Assembly: GCF_029784155.1 (NCBI RefSeq)
Contig: NC_073692.1
Coordinates: 161,229,582-161,293,581, forward strand
DNA: 64,000 bases
Source of the DNA: Uranotaenia lowii
Lineage: Eukaryota > Arthropoda > Insecta > Diptera > Culicidae
Direction of reading: 5' to 3'
Both the position numbers and the translations under genes were made by a program. Shown piece by piece: positions 21,330 to 33,758 of this stretch (position 1 is the first letter of the stretch; every line of letters begins with the position of its first letter). The notes beneath the pieces were generated by a model. That model ran no database searches. It worked only from the letters and a program-made list of their open reading frames with translations, and was not told the origin of the DNA.

Positions 21330-23156
21330 TTAAAGCTTCATAATAACTTAAATAATGTCAATATTTTCCTCCTTTTTTCCCAAAGTGGGAAGTTACGAAC
21401 TTCCATAAAACATTTGCCACATCTATTTTTGAGTTATGCCTAATATCCGTACGCAATAAAGCTCTTTATCTTAAACTTACATGGAAGCTCCCTTATCTTT
21501 TCCAATTTTGTCCCCCACTGCTTGAAGAAGGTAGGTTGATCTACCCGGCTCCAGTTTACATAAATTTCTTATTGAAAGAAAAAGATTCGCATATTGGAAT
21601 TTATTGCATATTGTACTTTATGGAGATAAAATTTTGTAAACCGATCAAAAGCGTTAATCGGGACAGTTTTTTGAGTATATTGAGTATTATGAGCATTTCC
21701 AGCTCCTGATAAACTTTAGATGGTGTATTTTTGAAGTTGAAAAAATAAGCTATGGAAATTTAAAAAAAAACGATGAAAAGAATTTTTAAAAACCATTTTC
21801 AAACAGCTTTTATCACCATTCTCGCCCTTAGAAGCAGTTTGAATATCTATCCTTTTTGCGCCAAAATTATGTTTAAAAAAAGTTTCGCCGTATGGCAACA
21901 TTACAGCTTGAAGTTTTCCCAAACAGCACTTGACATGGTACGAAAATCTTTGATTTTTTACAGTGCAAATTTTTTGTTTTTTTTTTTTAATAAATTTATT
22001 AAAGAAAAAATATAAATATTAAAAAAAATCAGTTGCATCACTAAATAAATTTTCAGCGTTTTTTATTTTCTCTTTGAAAGTCAAATATTTAAAAACGTTG
22101 GCAAAAACAAATTTCTTAGTGAACATTTGTCCCGTATATTGGGGCAAGTGTAAACGCAAAGCATATTTTCAGATGCGTCAGAGTAAAGGCTTTAAAATGG
22201 ATTTAATACGTATTTCTGTTTGTTTGTTTTATCAAATTTCGTTGATATATCTGCAGTATTCCGTTTCAACATTCGGAATACACCTCCTGGTCTTTCCAAC
22301 ATATTGAATCATTTTGAAGATGAATTTCTTGGAAGTTTGAAGTTTGCCCTTGCCCCACCGTTTAAGTTGACAGAAGGAAATATTGTTTTCAACACTTCAA
22401 GGGTATAATAAAAATTTCTCATAAACAGTTGAATATCAGTTCTAAAGTCTTACTTTTCAAAAAAGAAGCGGATCAAAGTCTCTTTCATGCAGCCATGTAA
22501 CACAAAAACACTTTTCATGTTAAGTACGTACTTAAATTGGTATGTAAGCAAAAAGTACGATGTTTTTTTCAGAGTTATTTAAAATAAATTGGAAATTGAA
22601 TTCCCTCACTTTTGGTAAACAAAAATCAGTTTATTTCCCTGATACCTTTCATTTATGCACACGTCAGTCCTATCTTATCTAATTTAAAGAAAAAGCTCTT
22701 GATCAGTTCATGTGTCCGATCGGATTTTTTTATCTTCTTTAAATTTAAATGGCGCTTGGTAAAACTTCAGTTTTGTACATTTTTACATATTCAACAAAAT
22801 GTTTCCGATCTACCTCTGTTGAAAACATCTTATTTATATTTCTGTTATCAATATGATTAAAAAATAACCTTGTAGGCGAAATGGGATAAAAGATTGTATG
22901 TAAATTTTTACTTTCTGTAGTTTTTTCAATTGTCCGCAAAGTGTCATACCATTATTTCATTAGCATAAGAACTAAATTTAATTTTTTTAGACAACAAATG
23001 CTACCTACATTAACACTAACTAAATATGGAAGTATTTTTGCTAATCTTTCAATTGGTTTTGATTCGATTGATAAAATACCAATCCGTGTCACATCTAGGC
23101 GTCATTTATTTCTACGTGCTGTGTACAATTAAGCAAGAAAAACACATCTAGGTTGC

Positions 23157-23535
23157 ATATCGCCACCACGTGCATAAGAAATATAGGTACTTGATTGAGA
23201 AACAGGCGATCAATGAACGTATGTTTTGGTTACTATCCACTTGCGACGACGTTTGCTTGACCATAGAGACGAAAAACAAACCCCTCAAAAAAAAGAAAAT
23301 CTCTAAAAATGGATGCCATGACTTTTCACATCAAGGCTCCATATCGCCATCCCTTGCATTGAAAATATGCTTGGTTGAGGAATACGCGCCAAAATATTCC
23401 CACTGATCAGTATGCTATGCCATGGTTACTACCTCTCACGACGTTGGCTCGCGACACCTCGACCATGGAGACAAAAAACAAACCTCCCAAAGGAAAAAAA
23501 AAAATCTCAGGAAATTGAAGGCCATGACTTTAATT
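23157..23535 (-). repeat. Two ~183-bp tandem units in Helitron 5' region
   Basis: CATATCGCCA(C/T)C at 23157 and 23340 start two diverged units. Both contain a GGTTACTA.CC..ACGACG block, a GACCAT(A/G)GAGAC(G/A)AAAAACAAAC block and a GCCATGACTTT end. The same text is found inverted at 30070-30290. Confidence 0.65.
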
Positions 23536-24010
23536 TGTTTCGAAAAACTACAAACTTTGTATAGAAGCCCCCTCTTCCTTAAGTCGGAGCGGTTTATAAC
23601 TATTACAGAAACCATCTCCGGCCCCAAAAACCCTCAGATGCCAAGTTTCACGATGATCGGTTCAGTAGTTTCCGAGTCTATAGGGAACAGACAGACAGAC
23701 AAACATTCATTTTTATATACATAGATTATCCTATATAAACAATAGAAATTCAGATTATTTTGAGAATAAATACTTACAATTTGAAGGATTGTGCAGAGGA
23801 AATGATTTCAAATTGAGGCTAAGGTTTTATATTTTGATTATCAAGAAAAGTCAACCACCGTTTATTAATTTTTGTAAATTTATTTTTCGGCTTATCGGTG
23901 ATATACCGAAAAAAAAATTTACAAAAAGTTTTATATTTTCTAGTGTAAAGTTTTTCAAAAAAATAGTGGATTGGCGAAACACCCTAGTTTGAAATATTTT
24001 TTATAATATA

Positions 24011-24160
24011 CTAGCTGACCGGCAAACTTTGTTGAGTCTGTATTTTTGAGATTTTTTTTATATTTTAGCACTGTTCCTTAGTCAGCCTTCCTTTTGAGTG
24101 GATAAAAGCAAGTAGATGCCCTTGTGTCAGAAAAAAAAATCCAGAATTATAGTTCAATAT
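24011..24160 (-). mobile_element. Helitron 3' end, isolated
   Basis: CTAGCTGACCGGCAAACTTTG starts at 24011. It resembles the minus-strand terminus at 20350 with its preceding GGTCAGCTAG. A weak CAAA-C-TTTG hairpin follows. The opposite (TC) end could not be located, so the right limit is arbitrary. Confidence 0.45.
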
Positions 24161-25790
24161 ACGTATAAGTTACTTTTGGTTAGCGAACTTATTTTCTTCC
24201 GGTAACTTAAGAACGCTTAATCTGTCAAGTTTCAATTTATTTTAGCCATCATTCCTATTCAAAAACTCCTATCTGATCAAGTATTTCAAAATTACTGAAG
24301 ATCGATTTGAACGGAAAATGGATTTTGTCGATTTGTGTTTACCTCTGTATTTAATTACATTGAAGTATTCTTCAAGCATGTTCGTCAGAATAGAAAAATT
24401 AAAAAAATGAATTGGACAAAATCAGAACATTTAAAGAATAATGAAAATAAACTAAGTTTTTATTTTTTTTTTTTTTTCATTATTTCAAATGTCGATTTTT
24501 CGAACTTTGTACTAAATACACTAACTGAATCTTATTGTTAATTGACAGAGCTGAGTTTGACAAATATTTAACAATTCAGGAAAAATCACTATTCATCTTA
24601 TTTTACAGCAACACTTTTCAAATCAATATAATGATTGAAAATTTCTTTACAATTTGTGTCATCATTATCTTTTTTTCAATTTTTAGTTAGGGATTTGCAA
24701 ATTGCAATATAAATTAGGAAATTAAAAAAAAGAATTTGAACTGTCATGTTCTTGGATAACTTTACTCTAAGCCTTTGAAACCTTGAATGAAGGTAAATCT
24801 TTTTTAAGTATTTGGAATTAAAATTCAAAACAATCACAAATTATTTAAAATTAAAGTTTATGATCGTAAGATATGAAACTGTAATCCAAACAATTAAAAT
24901 TAATTCTGGATTTTATTTTTTATTTATATCAATATTCTGAATTTGGCTTCATGAATCTGGATTTTCAGTTATATTTGAACGTAAAATTAAAAGCTGATAT
25001 TCTTTGATCTTGATTTTATTTTTCTTAAACTCACTTGTGCTTGATATATTGTTTTTTTGATCTGATATCTGGTACGAAACTTTTTTTTTGTTTTTTTGTG
25101 TATTGGTTCAGATTTCTCTCTATACTTAAATTTTCGAAATTTTAGGTGGCATGCTTTTTACTGAAATGTTAATTTTTTATATTCTTTCAAGTTCGATGAT
25201 ATTTTTGATTACGATCCTTTTTCTGACTTTTGAAACTGAGAGTTGGATCTTATATCAAGTTGAAGTCCTATATAGCTAAACTTTGAAAAAGTTCCTTTTA
25301 ACCACAGAGCATAAAAAGTAGTGTGCATTTTTCAACGTTTCCTGATCCTCCAATCCGTTCTTATGATAGTGAAACAATTTATTTGGACTCACATAATTGA
25401 TAACATTCAATTCTCAAACTTACTGGATAAATTCCTAACATCTTCTAAAAATCAACCAAAAAAAAATAAAGGTGATTTTTTTTTATCTATTTTTAAAATA
25501 TTTTCAATGGAATTTTTATCAATCACCAAATTCTTGGGAGAGTAAGTGATAACACGAGAAAAAACACGGAACAGAAAGGTCTCACAGTAAAATTTCTATC
25601 ATATCCCATGACGTAGTTTTAAAAGAGCTGTGGATAGTCTAGAGAAGTTTGAAAGGTTTCCTAAAGCTATGTCTGAATTGAGAAGAAAATATTTTGTTAT
25701 TGATTTGTTTATATTTTTTTGTATTTATATCATTTTGGCTGCAAACATTATTCAAATTTGTTTAAAAAATCTACTGCCACAGTATAGTCG
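24161..25790. other. Very AT-rich DNA, no gene seen
   Basis: Long A and T runs and short chance frames only. Confidence 0.5.
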
Positions 25791-26111
25791 CATCAATGAA
25801 TTCTCCACTGCCACCACAGCTGATCACGGTTTTCCGCCTTAATGACGAACGCTCGACGAAAGCACTGCTAGCGCACTACCCCAACTAGGCACTTGAGTGA
25901 GTATGCATAAATCTGCTCTGATGATGAAGCTGATGAACCGCAACCGCGAATGTTTTACCACTGCTGAAATGGAGACGCGTCGCTCGCTGGTATAATTCTA
26001 GCGGATTCATTAAATCGCGCGCTCTGGCTCGTCATCATCTCTTTTGCTAGGTGGTGCTTGAAGGCAGGAATCCAGAACTGGCACATTGCTTGCTGGCGAG
26101 GGTTGAAAATT

Positions 26112-26117
26112 TATATA
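26112..26117 (+). promoter_or_regulatory. TATA-box candidate
   Basis: TATATA in TTTATATATTGG lies in the GC-richer island 25790-26270, about 80 bases upstream of the candidate first exon. An ATGCATAAAT octamer-like site lies about 200 bases further upstream (near 25910). Confidence 0.35.
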
Positions 26118-26192
26118 TTGGCACATCGCAACGAAACGAAAGCTGCCTCGGGACCATATCGTGGAACTGAGATTCTGTGACAATCAACCCGG

Positions 26193-26268
26193 ATGACTGA
26201 TGGATCCACCGCCATCTGTCAGGTTGTTCCGGAAAATCTGGTGCAGCTCGTTGAACGACATTTCAGCG
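26193..26268 (+). CDS. Possible 5' coding exon of a host gene
   Basis: The ATG at 26193 opens a frame beginning MTDGSTAICQVV. It runs 25 codons plus one base to a strong splice-donor-like junction, AGCG|GTGAGC, with GT at 26269-26270. After the donor the frame soon closes in AT-rich, intron-like DNA. The surroundings are the least AT-rich and most gene-like in this part of the window and have a TATA box upstream. The peptide has no motif that lets me name a family, and I found no acceptor exon in frame downstream, so the rest of the gene would lie beyond a large intron or outside the window. An overlapping ATG at 26200 in another frame is an alternative start. Confidence 0.33.
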
Positions 26269-29200
26269 GTGAGCATTAAGAGGTTTAGTATAATATCAAT
26301 CATAAAACTTTGATGATTATAAGGCTTGGTGAAGTTCCACTAGGAATTACACGTCAAATGGAATATTTGATGCGGTGTTTCATTAAAGAACTATTTTAGG
26401 ATTTCCACAAATTTTAATAATTTAGAATAGATTCAGTTTAGGTTGAACTAAGTACAACGCTATTTTGAAAGTTTTGAAGCAGTTACTTGCGAAAGCTAAT
26501 AAAAGATAATTAAACCTCAATGTTAAGTGTTAACGTAGAATTAATGGTCAAGTTATTTCTAAATTGTTCCGGTTTTCGGAACAGTTCCTGACCAATAAAC
26601 TGTCTTCTTATGTTCGAAGATCATAAAGTTTCGATAACGCGAAACCATGGGATCTCCGCCTCATGGTTCCCAGCGCAATATTTATACGCAATAAAAGTTA
26701 ATAACCGGTTACCTTCCCGCTGCCAGGAGCAGAACCCGAGGACAGTAGTGTCGCCAAACATTACCGTAAAAATGTGAAAGGACACGACAGGATTTTTCCA
26801 GGAGGACGAGTGAGTGCTGCTGCTGTGGACAGCAACGGGAATCGGTATGGTTGGTGTACTTTAAAAATTAAATTTACGACAAACACGAGACCGGTGGGCA
26901 AAAAGATAGAGAGACAACAGTAGAACACAGAGAGTGTGACAAAAAATAAAGGAGAACCAGACAATTGCTACATCGAAGGGGACGTTCTGATACAGTGTTG
27001 AGCGGAAAGAAAGTTGAGGTAAAAATAGCAACATATTGAAAAAAAAATGTGCAAAACTTTGCTAAAAATAATTTAACAGAGTAATTAGGAGCTATATCAA
27101 GAGATTTTTGCAAAACTTTCAACGGCAATTAAAAACAATTCCAGAGTCCATACCAAAATTATTGCCATGGTTTAGTTTGAGTCACTTTAGTAAGGCTATG
27201 ATCATTTAGTATCCGGGCACTTTACTTCTGTGGTAGCTACGTTATTAGAGCTCGGATATGCAAAACTTTAGCAGCGTTGTGTTGGTTGTGAAAAGGACTA
27301 TCTTGCCTATTTTTGCCAGATTTTTAAGTTAATGTGTGTTTGAGATATTTACGATGCAAAAAGACATGGTAAAAATGATTTTGCACAAATTTGTGTCTTC
27401 TGCGCATTTTGCGCCTCAAAATTCTTCATTGTCGACTTGAAAACTCATAAACTGTCAATATTTTTCTGATTCTTTTTTGGACCGAATGGTTAAGATGTAT
27501 AAGAAGCCACTCTAGAATCCACACGAAGTTCAAATCAAGCATCGGAATGAACCCTTGATCTTAAATATGGTAAAAAGTTTATGGTTATTGGGGATAACTA
27601 AATGCAGACCCCTTAAATAATGCAATTAATCCATTTCCGTCAGTCAAAAAGTGTTGTCGGACTAGTAGACACCAAGTAAATAACTAATAGTGATCAGTTC
27701 CTTAGATTGCAACATGTGCAACCGGTTTTTACTTAATGTGACAGATGTGTCCTGATGGACGAAGAAATTTATGTTAAAACCGGATTTAAGAGATCAAATT
27801 TTTCGAGATGCCTACTCATGAAAAGGTTCCAACCAAATTCCAATTGCTTTTTCCTGGTGAGTTTGTGTAAAACATCATGATTTTGCAAAGGTTTAACTTC
27901 TGTGGTAAAAATAATAGATCGATACATGACTGAAAAAAGTGTGCAAAGATAAAAAAGAGATTTTTTTTCGAATAAATCCATCGTCAGAGTATAACATGAA
28001 CTTAATAATGCCATTTTTTTAAAGCAATAAAAAGATTCTCATTTTTGTATGTTATGGATATAATTGATCCCTAGAGTCCCAAGAGACATCTGAATGGATC
28101 TTGGTCATTGGTTATCATGAAATTTCTAATACTTGACCGGTAACTAATGTTTTTCGAATATATTTTAGTTAAAAAGGACTAAAAATACTGTATTTATATA
28201 AAAACTAGTAAATTGTTCCTTAAAGTATGCAATGGTAGAAAACATACTTTGATAATTCTCTTAGTCTGATACTTACAAACTGTGAAATGAGAACTAATAT
28301 GCAAAAATAGTCAACGGACCTTTTATCTTCGGATTTTATTAAATTTTGCCTGGGGTCAGGGCACCCTGAATAAGGGATCAAGTCTCCTTTAGTGAAGGAT
28401 CATGTCTCCTGTTACTTAAAAAAATATCACAATTTTTTTAGTCTTACGAAAACGCTTCTAGCTCATCAATGAGTGCATATATCGTTCTTACTTTTGGAGC
28501 ATTTGAAATTACACGCTGTCAGAAAATGCAAAAGACGGCTAGTTGCTTAATTTTCCAAAAAAGATATGATACAAATGAGAAAAGGGGATCAAGTATCCCC
28601 ATCCTCCCGTAAAGGATAAATGTTTTTCTAACAAAAACTTTTTAATGTTTTTATTTTTTAAAATCAAAGAATTTATTTTTTCTGTGCAGATTTCCAAATT
28701 TCAATTACAAAATTGTTTCGCAGAATTTAATTACCTACTGGTTCCTTGAAACACGCTCTTTACATGGGCGGTTACAGCAATCTTCTTTCCTAGTTAAATC
28801 ATTGCAAAGTAATTTATTCATCTTTATAGCAGTTTACATAAGCTTTACAATTTCGTGTTTTTTACAAACACAGACAGTATGCGTATCAGTGTTATCCGAA
28901 AGTTTGCAATTTTTAGGGTCTTAACTGAGTGAAAGAAGTTAACAAAACATCAATTTCAATAGCAATATCAATATAAATTTTTTCAAAAAAAACTACACCA
29001 CTGCAAAATAAAAACTATTAGTTTTGAGTGAAATGAAATGTGAATAATCATTTTAAAAAAAATGTTTATTGTGCGAAAAACTTTTTTTCCCTTAAATATG
29101 CACTGGTTGTAATATATTCATCAGATTCTGAGATGGTGGTTTTTGACAAATCGAGTTTTAGTTTTCAAAATGCATTTTACTTAATGTAGAATTTTATGAT

Positions 29201-29445
29201 ATTTTTTGTAATTTTTTTTTAAAATTCAATCATTTAACCAAAATTCTCCCATATGCTCGAATAAAACTCAAATAAAAACAAAAGTAAAGTGAAATGAGTG
29301 AAAAGACTAGGGCCGGATAAAGCCATAGGGGGGCCCGGGAACTCTTAAAAATCGTTTGTTCATATTCCATCTTAGGAAAACATATTTTTAACCAGGCAAA
29401 AAGGACCTGGAAATGAGTTCAATATGTTGCCTTCAGATAACCATT
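26269..29445. other. Intron-like or intergenic DNA, no gene seen
   Basis: 26640-27000 is more balanced in composition; the rest is AT-rich. Near 28350-28620 there is GGATCAAGTCTCC / GGGGATCAAGTATCCCC text resembling a decayed small repeat. At 29309 GGGCCGGATAAAGCC followed by GGGGGGCCCGGG looks like one end of a hAT-type element whose partner I cannot find. Confidence 0.45.
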
Positions 29446-29882
29446 TAGGGGAAAGGTTTCCTGATAGATTCCTCCTGATAAATAAATAAATGGGCCTATC
29501 GGGATAAATGCGCCTACGGCCGTTTGACGAAATGGCTGACAAGACAACATATCTAATCAATGCATTTTGAGGATAATACGCTTTTAACATAAGGCAAGAA
29601 AGAATTTTATGAATAAAAAAACTCAAAAAAAATTTAAAATTCATTCAAAGTTTTGATACGTTTTGATGTAATATTTTGACTTTAAAAAATTATTCGTAAA
29701 GAAGCTTAAAACAAAAAGTTGTGTGGTTTTTGTTTCTTATTCAACTGAACCTTAAAAGTTAAACAAATTTAAGCTTTTTTGATGGTTTCTCAATGATGGG
29801 AAAGTGGAATAAGAGAGTGTTTTTGTATGCCCCCATCATGTTTGTAAAATGCCGCTACCCTTAAATAACACGTTAAATAGAA

Positions 29883-30303
29883 TCTATTATATAAAATTCT
29901 CTTGTAACGGTGTTTGTAGTACTACTCCTCCGAAATGATCCAACCGATTCAAATGAAATTATTTTTAGAATATTCTGTGGGCATGCGAATCGGTTTATAT
30001 CGAACAAAAACAACAAAAAGTCGCATCAATTGTCCGTAATCATTAAATTTGTAATAAATTGAATCAAATTTAAGTCATGGCCTTCAATTTTATCGAGATT
30101 TTCTTTTTTTTTCGGCGCCGGGCGGTTCGTTTTTCGTCTCCATGGTCGAGGCGTCGCGAGCAAGCGTCGTAGGAGGTTAGTAACTATGGCATAGCATACC
30201 TACTGTTTAGTGAGAATATTTGGGCGCGCATTTTTCAACCAAGTATAATTTCAATGCATGTGGTGGCCATATGAAGCCTAGATGTGTTTTTTTCTTCTTG
30301 ATT
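29883..30303 (+). mobile_element. Helitron fragment, plus orientation
   Basis: Starts TCTATTATATAAAATTCTC after a host A, inside element X. It continues with ACTCCTCCGAAATGATCCAA and then, at 30070-30290, text that is the reverse complement of the 23157-23535 repeat units (GCCTTCAATTTTATCGAGAT, CCATGGTCGAGGCG). It appears to stop at CCTAG (30304-30309). The 3' limit is uncertain. Confidence 0.6.
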
Positions 30304-30363
30304 CCTAGATCATTTGTACAGCACACAGTAAAGAATGACGCTTACATTTGATCCAGATTGATA

Positions 30364-31965
30364 CAGTGAGCGAAATAAGAATAGCACCACTATGTGTTGT
30401 TCTTGTAAAAATATGAATGATTGGAAACCACGAAAATTTTCTTCTACAGTTTGTTCTGAATTGCTTAACGGATAAATCAAGCAAAAGTTTACTTTTTTTG
30501 GACGTAGCAATTGGCGTTGAGGACCAAAAATGTGAAAAAAGGGTGCGAAATAAGAATAGGACCACTTGAGTTTTTCAACAAAAACAAGATTATTTTTAAA
30601 AATTTATTGTGTAAAAGTAAATAATAATACTTCTACGAATTATTTGAATAGATAACTGCATTTTAAGGAGTTTTCTAGAATTCCAAAAGTTTTCTATGGT
30701 ATTAAAAGGGGGTTTTAAGAGATGCTCCTCTAGCGTTTAGGAATTTGATATTTGAGCTATAAAACTTTATCAAACTGCTTGATTTCTTCATTAACATTCA
30801 TAAGTATGATGCAAAATGATGAAACATAGATTTGAGACTGAGTTTGAATCAAGAAAAACAGGTTGGAATTGAAAAATACTAATGTTTTTTAATAGTCAAA
30901 CACTATTTCTCTAGTTTTAAGCCATAGATGGCAGCACTATCTTGCAATTTAACCAAATTCATGCTCATTTTCGATTATCCGGGATTAATTAGGGTGTGCT
31001 GGATGATTTTAGTCAAGAAATAAATACATGGTACCGTGTGAACGCTTTGGAAATTCTAAGATCACTAAATCAATAAAAATTAGAATTGCATCAAGGTCTC
31101 TAAAATTGAATTTTTTGTACCGATTATCAGAATAAAGTTTTGCTTTGCGATGGAGCTTGATGGACCAGACGGCTAGAAGTATTATTAGTATGATTTGCAA
31201 TTGAATCGGAAGTTGAGATGAGCAGGAATTTTAACGGTTGTACATTTTTGTGCTGGTGATTCTTTTGCAAATTCGGAAAAGCTTTCTGCAGCGTGAATTT
31301 CCACAAAGCTGTGATGGGCAAATACCTCAAAATGATGAATATGGGCCTCAATAAACCTGTAAAATCAATATTGAGACTTAATTTGGTTTTAACTGCAAGA
31401 TAGTGCTGCCATCTATGAGTTGAAACTGGAATAAGTGTGGTTTATTGAAAAAAAAAATCTAAGTTTTTGATTTCCAACCTATTTTTTTCTGATTCAAAAT
31501 AAATCCCGAATGTTTGTTCTATCATTTCACGTTATTTTAATGAAGAAAGTAAGTAGTTTGATAAAGAATTACAGCTCAAATATCAAATACCTTAACGCTA
31601 GAAGAGCATTCCTTAAAACCCCATTTTAAAACCTTTGAAAACCTTTGGAATTCTAGAAAACTCCTTAAAATGCAGTTATCTATTCATATAACTCGTAGAA
31701 GCATTAATATTCACTTTTACACAATAAATTTTTAAAAATAATCTTGTTTTTGTTGAAAAACTCAAGTGGTCCTATTCTTATTTCGCACCCTTTTTCACAT
31801 TTTTGGTCCTCAACGCCAATTGCTACGTCCAAAAAAGTAAACTTTTGCTTGATTTATCCGTTAAGCAATTCAGAACAAACTGTAGAAGAAAATTTTCGTG
31901 ATTTCCAATCATTCATATTTTTACAAGCAAAACACATAGTGGTGCTATTCTTATTTCGCTCACTG
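30364..31965. mobile_element. Tc1-type foldback element, 1.6 kb
   Basis: Begins CAGTGAGCGAAATAAGAATA and ends with its complement, flanked by TA at 30362-30363 and 31966-31967. The arms are about 600 bp (30364-~30960 and ~31380-31965) and nearly identical. The ~420-base centre shows no transposase. The apparent frames at 30305-30565 and 31744-31977 are the two arms read in mirror image. The same 15-base text, TTGATCCAGATTGAT, lies just outside both ends (30348 and 31979 regions). Confidence 0.85.
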
Positions 31966-32364
31966 TATTTTGATTGATTTGATCCAGATTGATTAGGGAT
32001 ATTGATATGATGGCAACCCTAAATTGTGTTTATTCCATAAAGTTATAAAAGATATAGATTTTTATAAAACTTCAGCTTTGTTGTATGAAAGTTTTCAGTT
32101 TCTAGCATTTCCAATGAAATTATACGGAAGTATTGCGAAAAAAAAAACAGAAATTTTACCTACCTGAAGTTCGGCTATTTTGACAACAGTTATAATAAAA
32201 TCAATTTCTCAAAAACGGAAGGAGATTTCAACAAAAAAATTACTCCAATGTATAGAAAACAGATTTCTGCTCATGTGCATACAGTTTTTGTACAAATATT
32301 CGATGTTATATTTGATTATATCAGTATTCTGCTTAATAGGCGCATATATCCCGCTCCTCCTCTA

Positions 32365-33475
32365 GATACTTGGAACCAATAAAATGCTAACATTGCGGGA
32401 GAGATAATCATCTAAACGAAAATTAAACTATGATTAGTGCTGTTAAATACAAATTAGAATTTGCAATTTATTTTATAACCGTATCCCAAACCCAAATATT
32501 CTAGCTTTGAAAAATTCAAAGATTGATATTGAAATAGTTTTTATTTCATCATTGGTCGCTTTGTAAGTGAATAATTAAAATCAGAATAAATATTTCCTTT
32601 ATGACAATTGGGAAAAACATAAGAATCCAAAATTATAAACAAAATAAAACGCAGGTACATGTACATAAGAGTTCAAGAGTACAATTCAAAACTACAGATT
32701 AGACTTCATCCAGAATTCGATGTCTTCAATCAAAATAATAATTTCAAATGAGGAATTTCTAAATTTATAATTCATAATCCAATCATTCCAATTCATATCT
32801 TCATCACACCAGAAATCGTTTTCATTTACCTAAGCTGAAAAAATAATAGAAATGTTGTGCGGATTACTATTTTACATTAAAAGTGAGATTCTCTTTAGAT
32901 GAAATCGGGTATAAGCAGAAAATATATTTGAATTGTTTTTCTAAATGTGACAGTATTTACTTTGAAAACACTATTTTAGCTTTGAGATTAAATGTTCAGA
33001 CAGAGAATCAGTAATCATCGAAAAATCAGATAAGTAATTCAAATAACTTCAGTAGTTGTTGACAACAAAGGTCTCGAGTTCTCAAAACTCAGAAAAGCCA
33101 GAAAGCTACAGAATCAACACAAAACTTGAAAATCTCAATGGATTGAATCTCAATTTTCAAATCGGGAAGTAGTTAAAATAAATAAATAAAATTTTCACGT
33201 TTTGAGTCAATGAAATTCGCTGTTCAACAAAATGAATATTTTTAAGAAGAAAATAATTTGAGAATGGTCAGTTGAAAAATGAAAAGTTTTAAACTGAATA
33301 TTTAGTTCAGTTGAGGATAATTTCAAAATATAAGTTTAGATTCAGAATCAATTGTATAAAACTTTGGTAAAATCGGTTGGAAAAGTTTCGACAGCAATTT
33401 AAAATCCTAGACTAAAGTTGGAATGGAAAATCAATGGAGAAACTCAGTATTGCCGAATCGTTCAATTTAAGCAAC
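32365..33475. other. AT-rich DNA, no gene seen
   Basis: No repeat ends or coding frame recognised. Confidence 0.45.
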
Positions 33476-33477
33476 TA

Positions 33478-33756
33478 CACAGCAAAAATTATTTCCTGTA
33501 AAGTAACGCAAATGTCCTGTAACAAAAAGGAGCAGGACATCAACCGTAATTTTACAGGTCGAAAACATGATAACGTGACATTTAATTTTAAGTGTACAAC
33601 TTTTTTACAGGACATTTTCTGTAATAAATGAATCTCCGTTAACTTTACTTTTAGGAAAACAACTTAAAATTACAAGTTTTGTTAATTACAGGTGATTTAT
33701 TTTAAAGGTTGCAGTTTTCAGTGACTCGTAATACCTAGTCAAAATTTTTTTCTGTG
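33478..33756. mobile_element. Small TA-flanked MITE, 279 bp
   Basis: Ends CACAGCAAAAATT and (complement) CACAGAAAAAAATTTTG, with TA at 33476-33477 and 33757-33758. An inner inverted pair, TGTCCTGTAA / TTACAGGACA, occurs near 33513 and 33612. Non-coding. Confidence 0.6.
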
Positions 33757-33758
33757 TA

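Larger units (their letters stand above)
20350..23725 (-). mobile_element. Helitron-like element, non-autonomous
   Basis: On the minus strand the element begins TCTATGTATATAAAAATGAA (complement of the end at 23725) and finishes ...GGGTCAGCTAG at 20350. Seven bases before that terminal CTAG there is a hairpin, GGTGT-AGCAAAGC-ACACC (plus 20361-20378). The flanking bases are A before TC and T after CTAG. This matches the Helitron layout: 5' TC, 3' hairpin, CTRR end, insertion between A and T, no TSD. No Rep/helicase frame is seen. It holds a TTAA-flanked element (20584-21329) and a tandem ~183-bp repeat near its 5' end (23157-23535). Confidence 0.72.
29448..32362. mobile_element. TA-flanked element X, copy interrupted by two insertions
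   Basis: The outer parts (29448-29880 and 31990-32362) match the compact 913-bp copy at 52084-52996: GGGGAAAGGTTTCCT start, GGGCCTATCGGG, TGTTTTTGTATGCCCCCATC, TATGGCAACCCTAA-like text, and the AATAGGCGCATAT...CCCGCTCCTCC end. TA lies at both borders (29446-29447 and 32363-32364). The middle is filled by a Helitron fragment (29883 on) and a foldback element (30364-31965). Confidence 0.8.

Noticed and set aside
30305..31977. Frames of 66-86 codons
   Set aside because: They are the two arms of the foldback element read in opposite directions.
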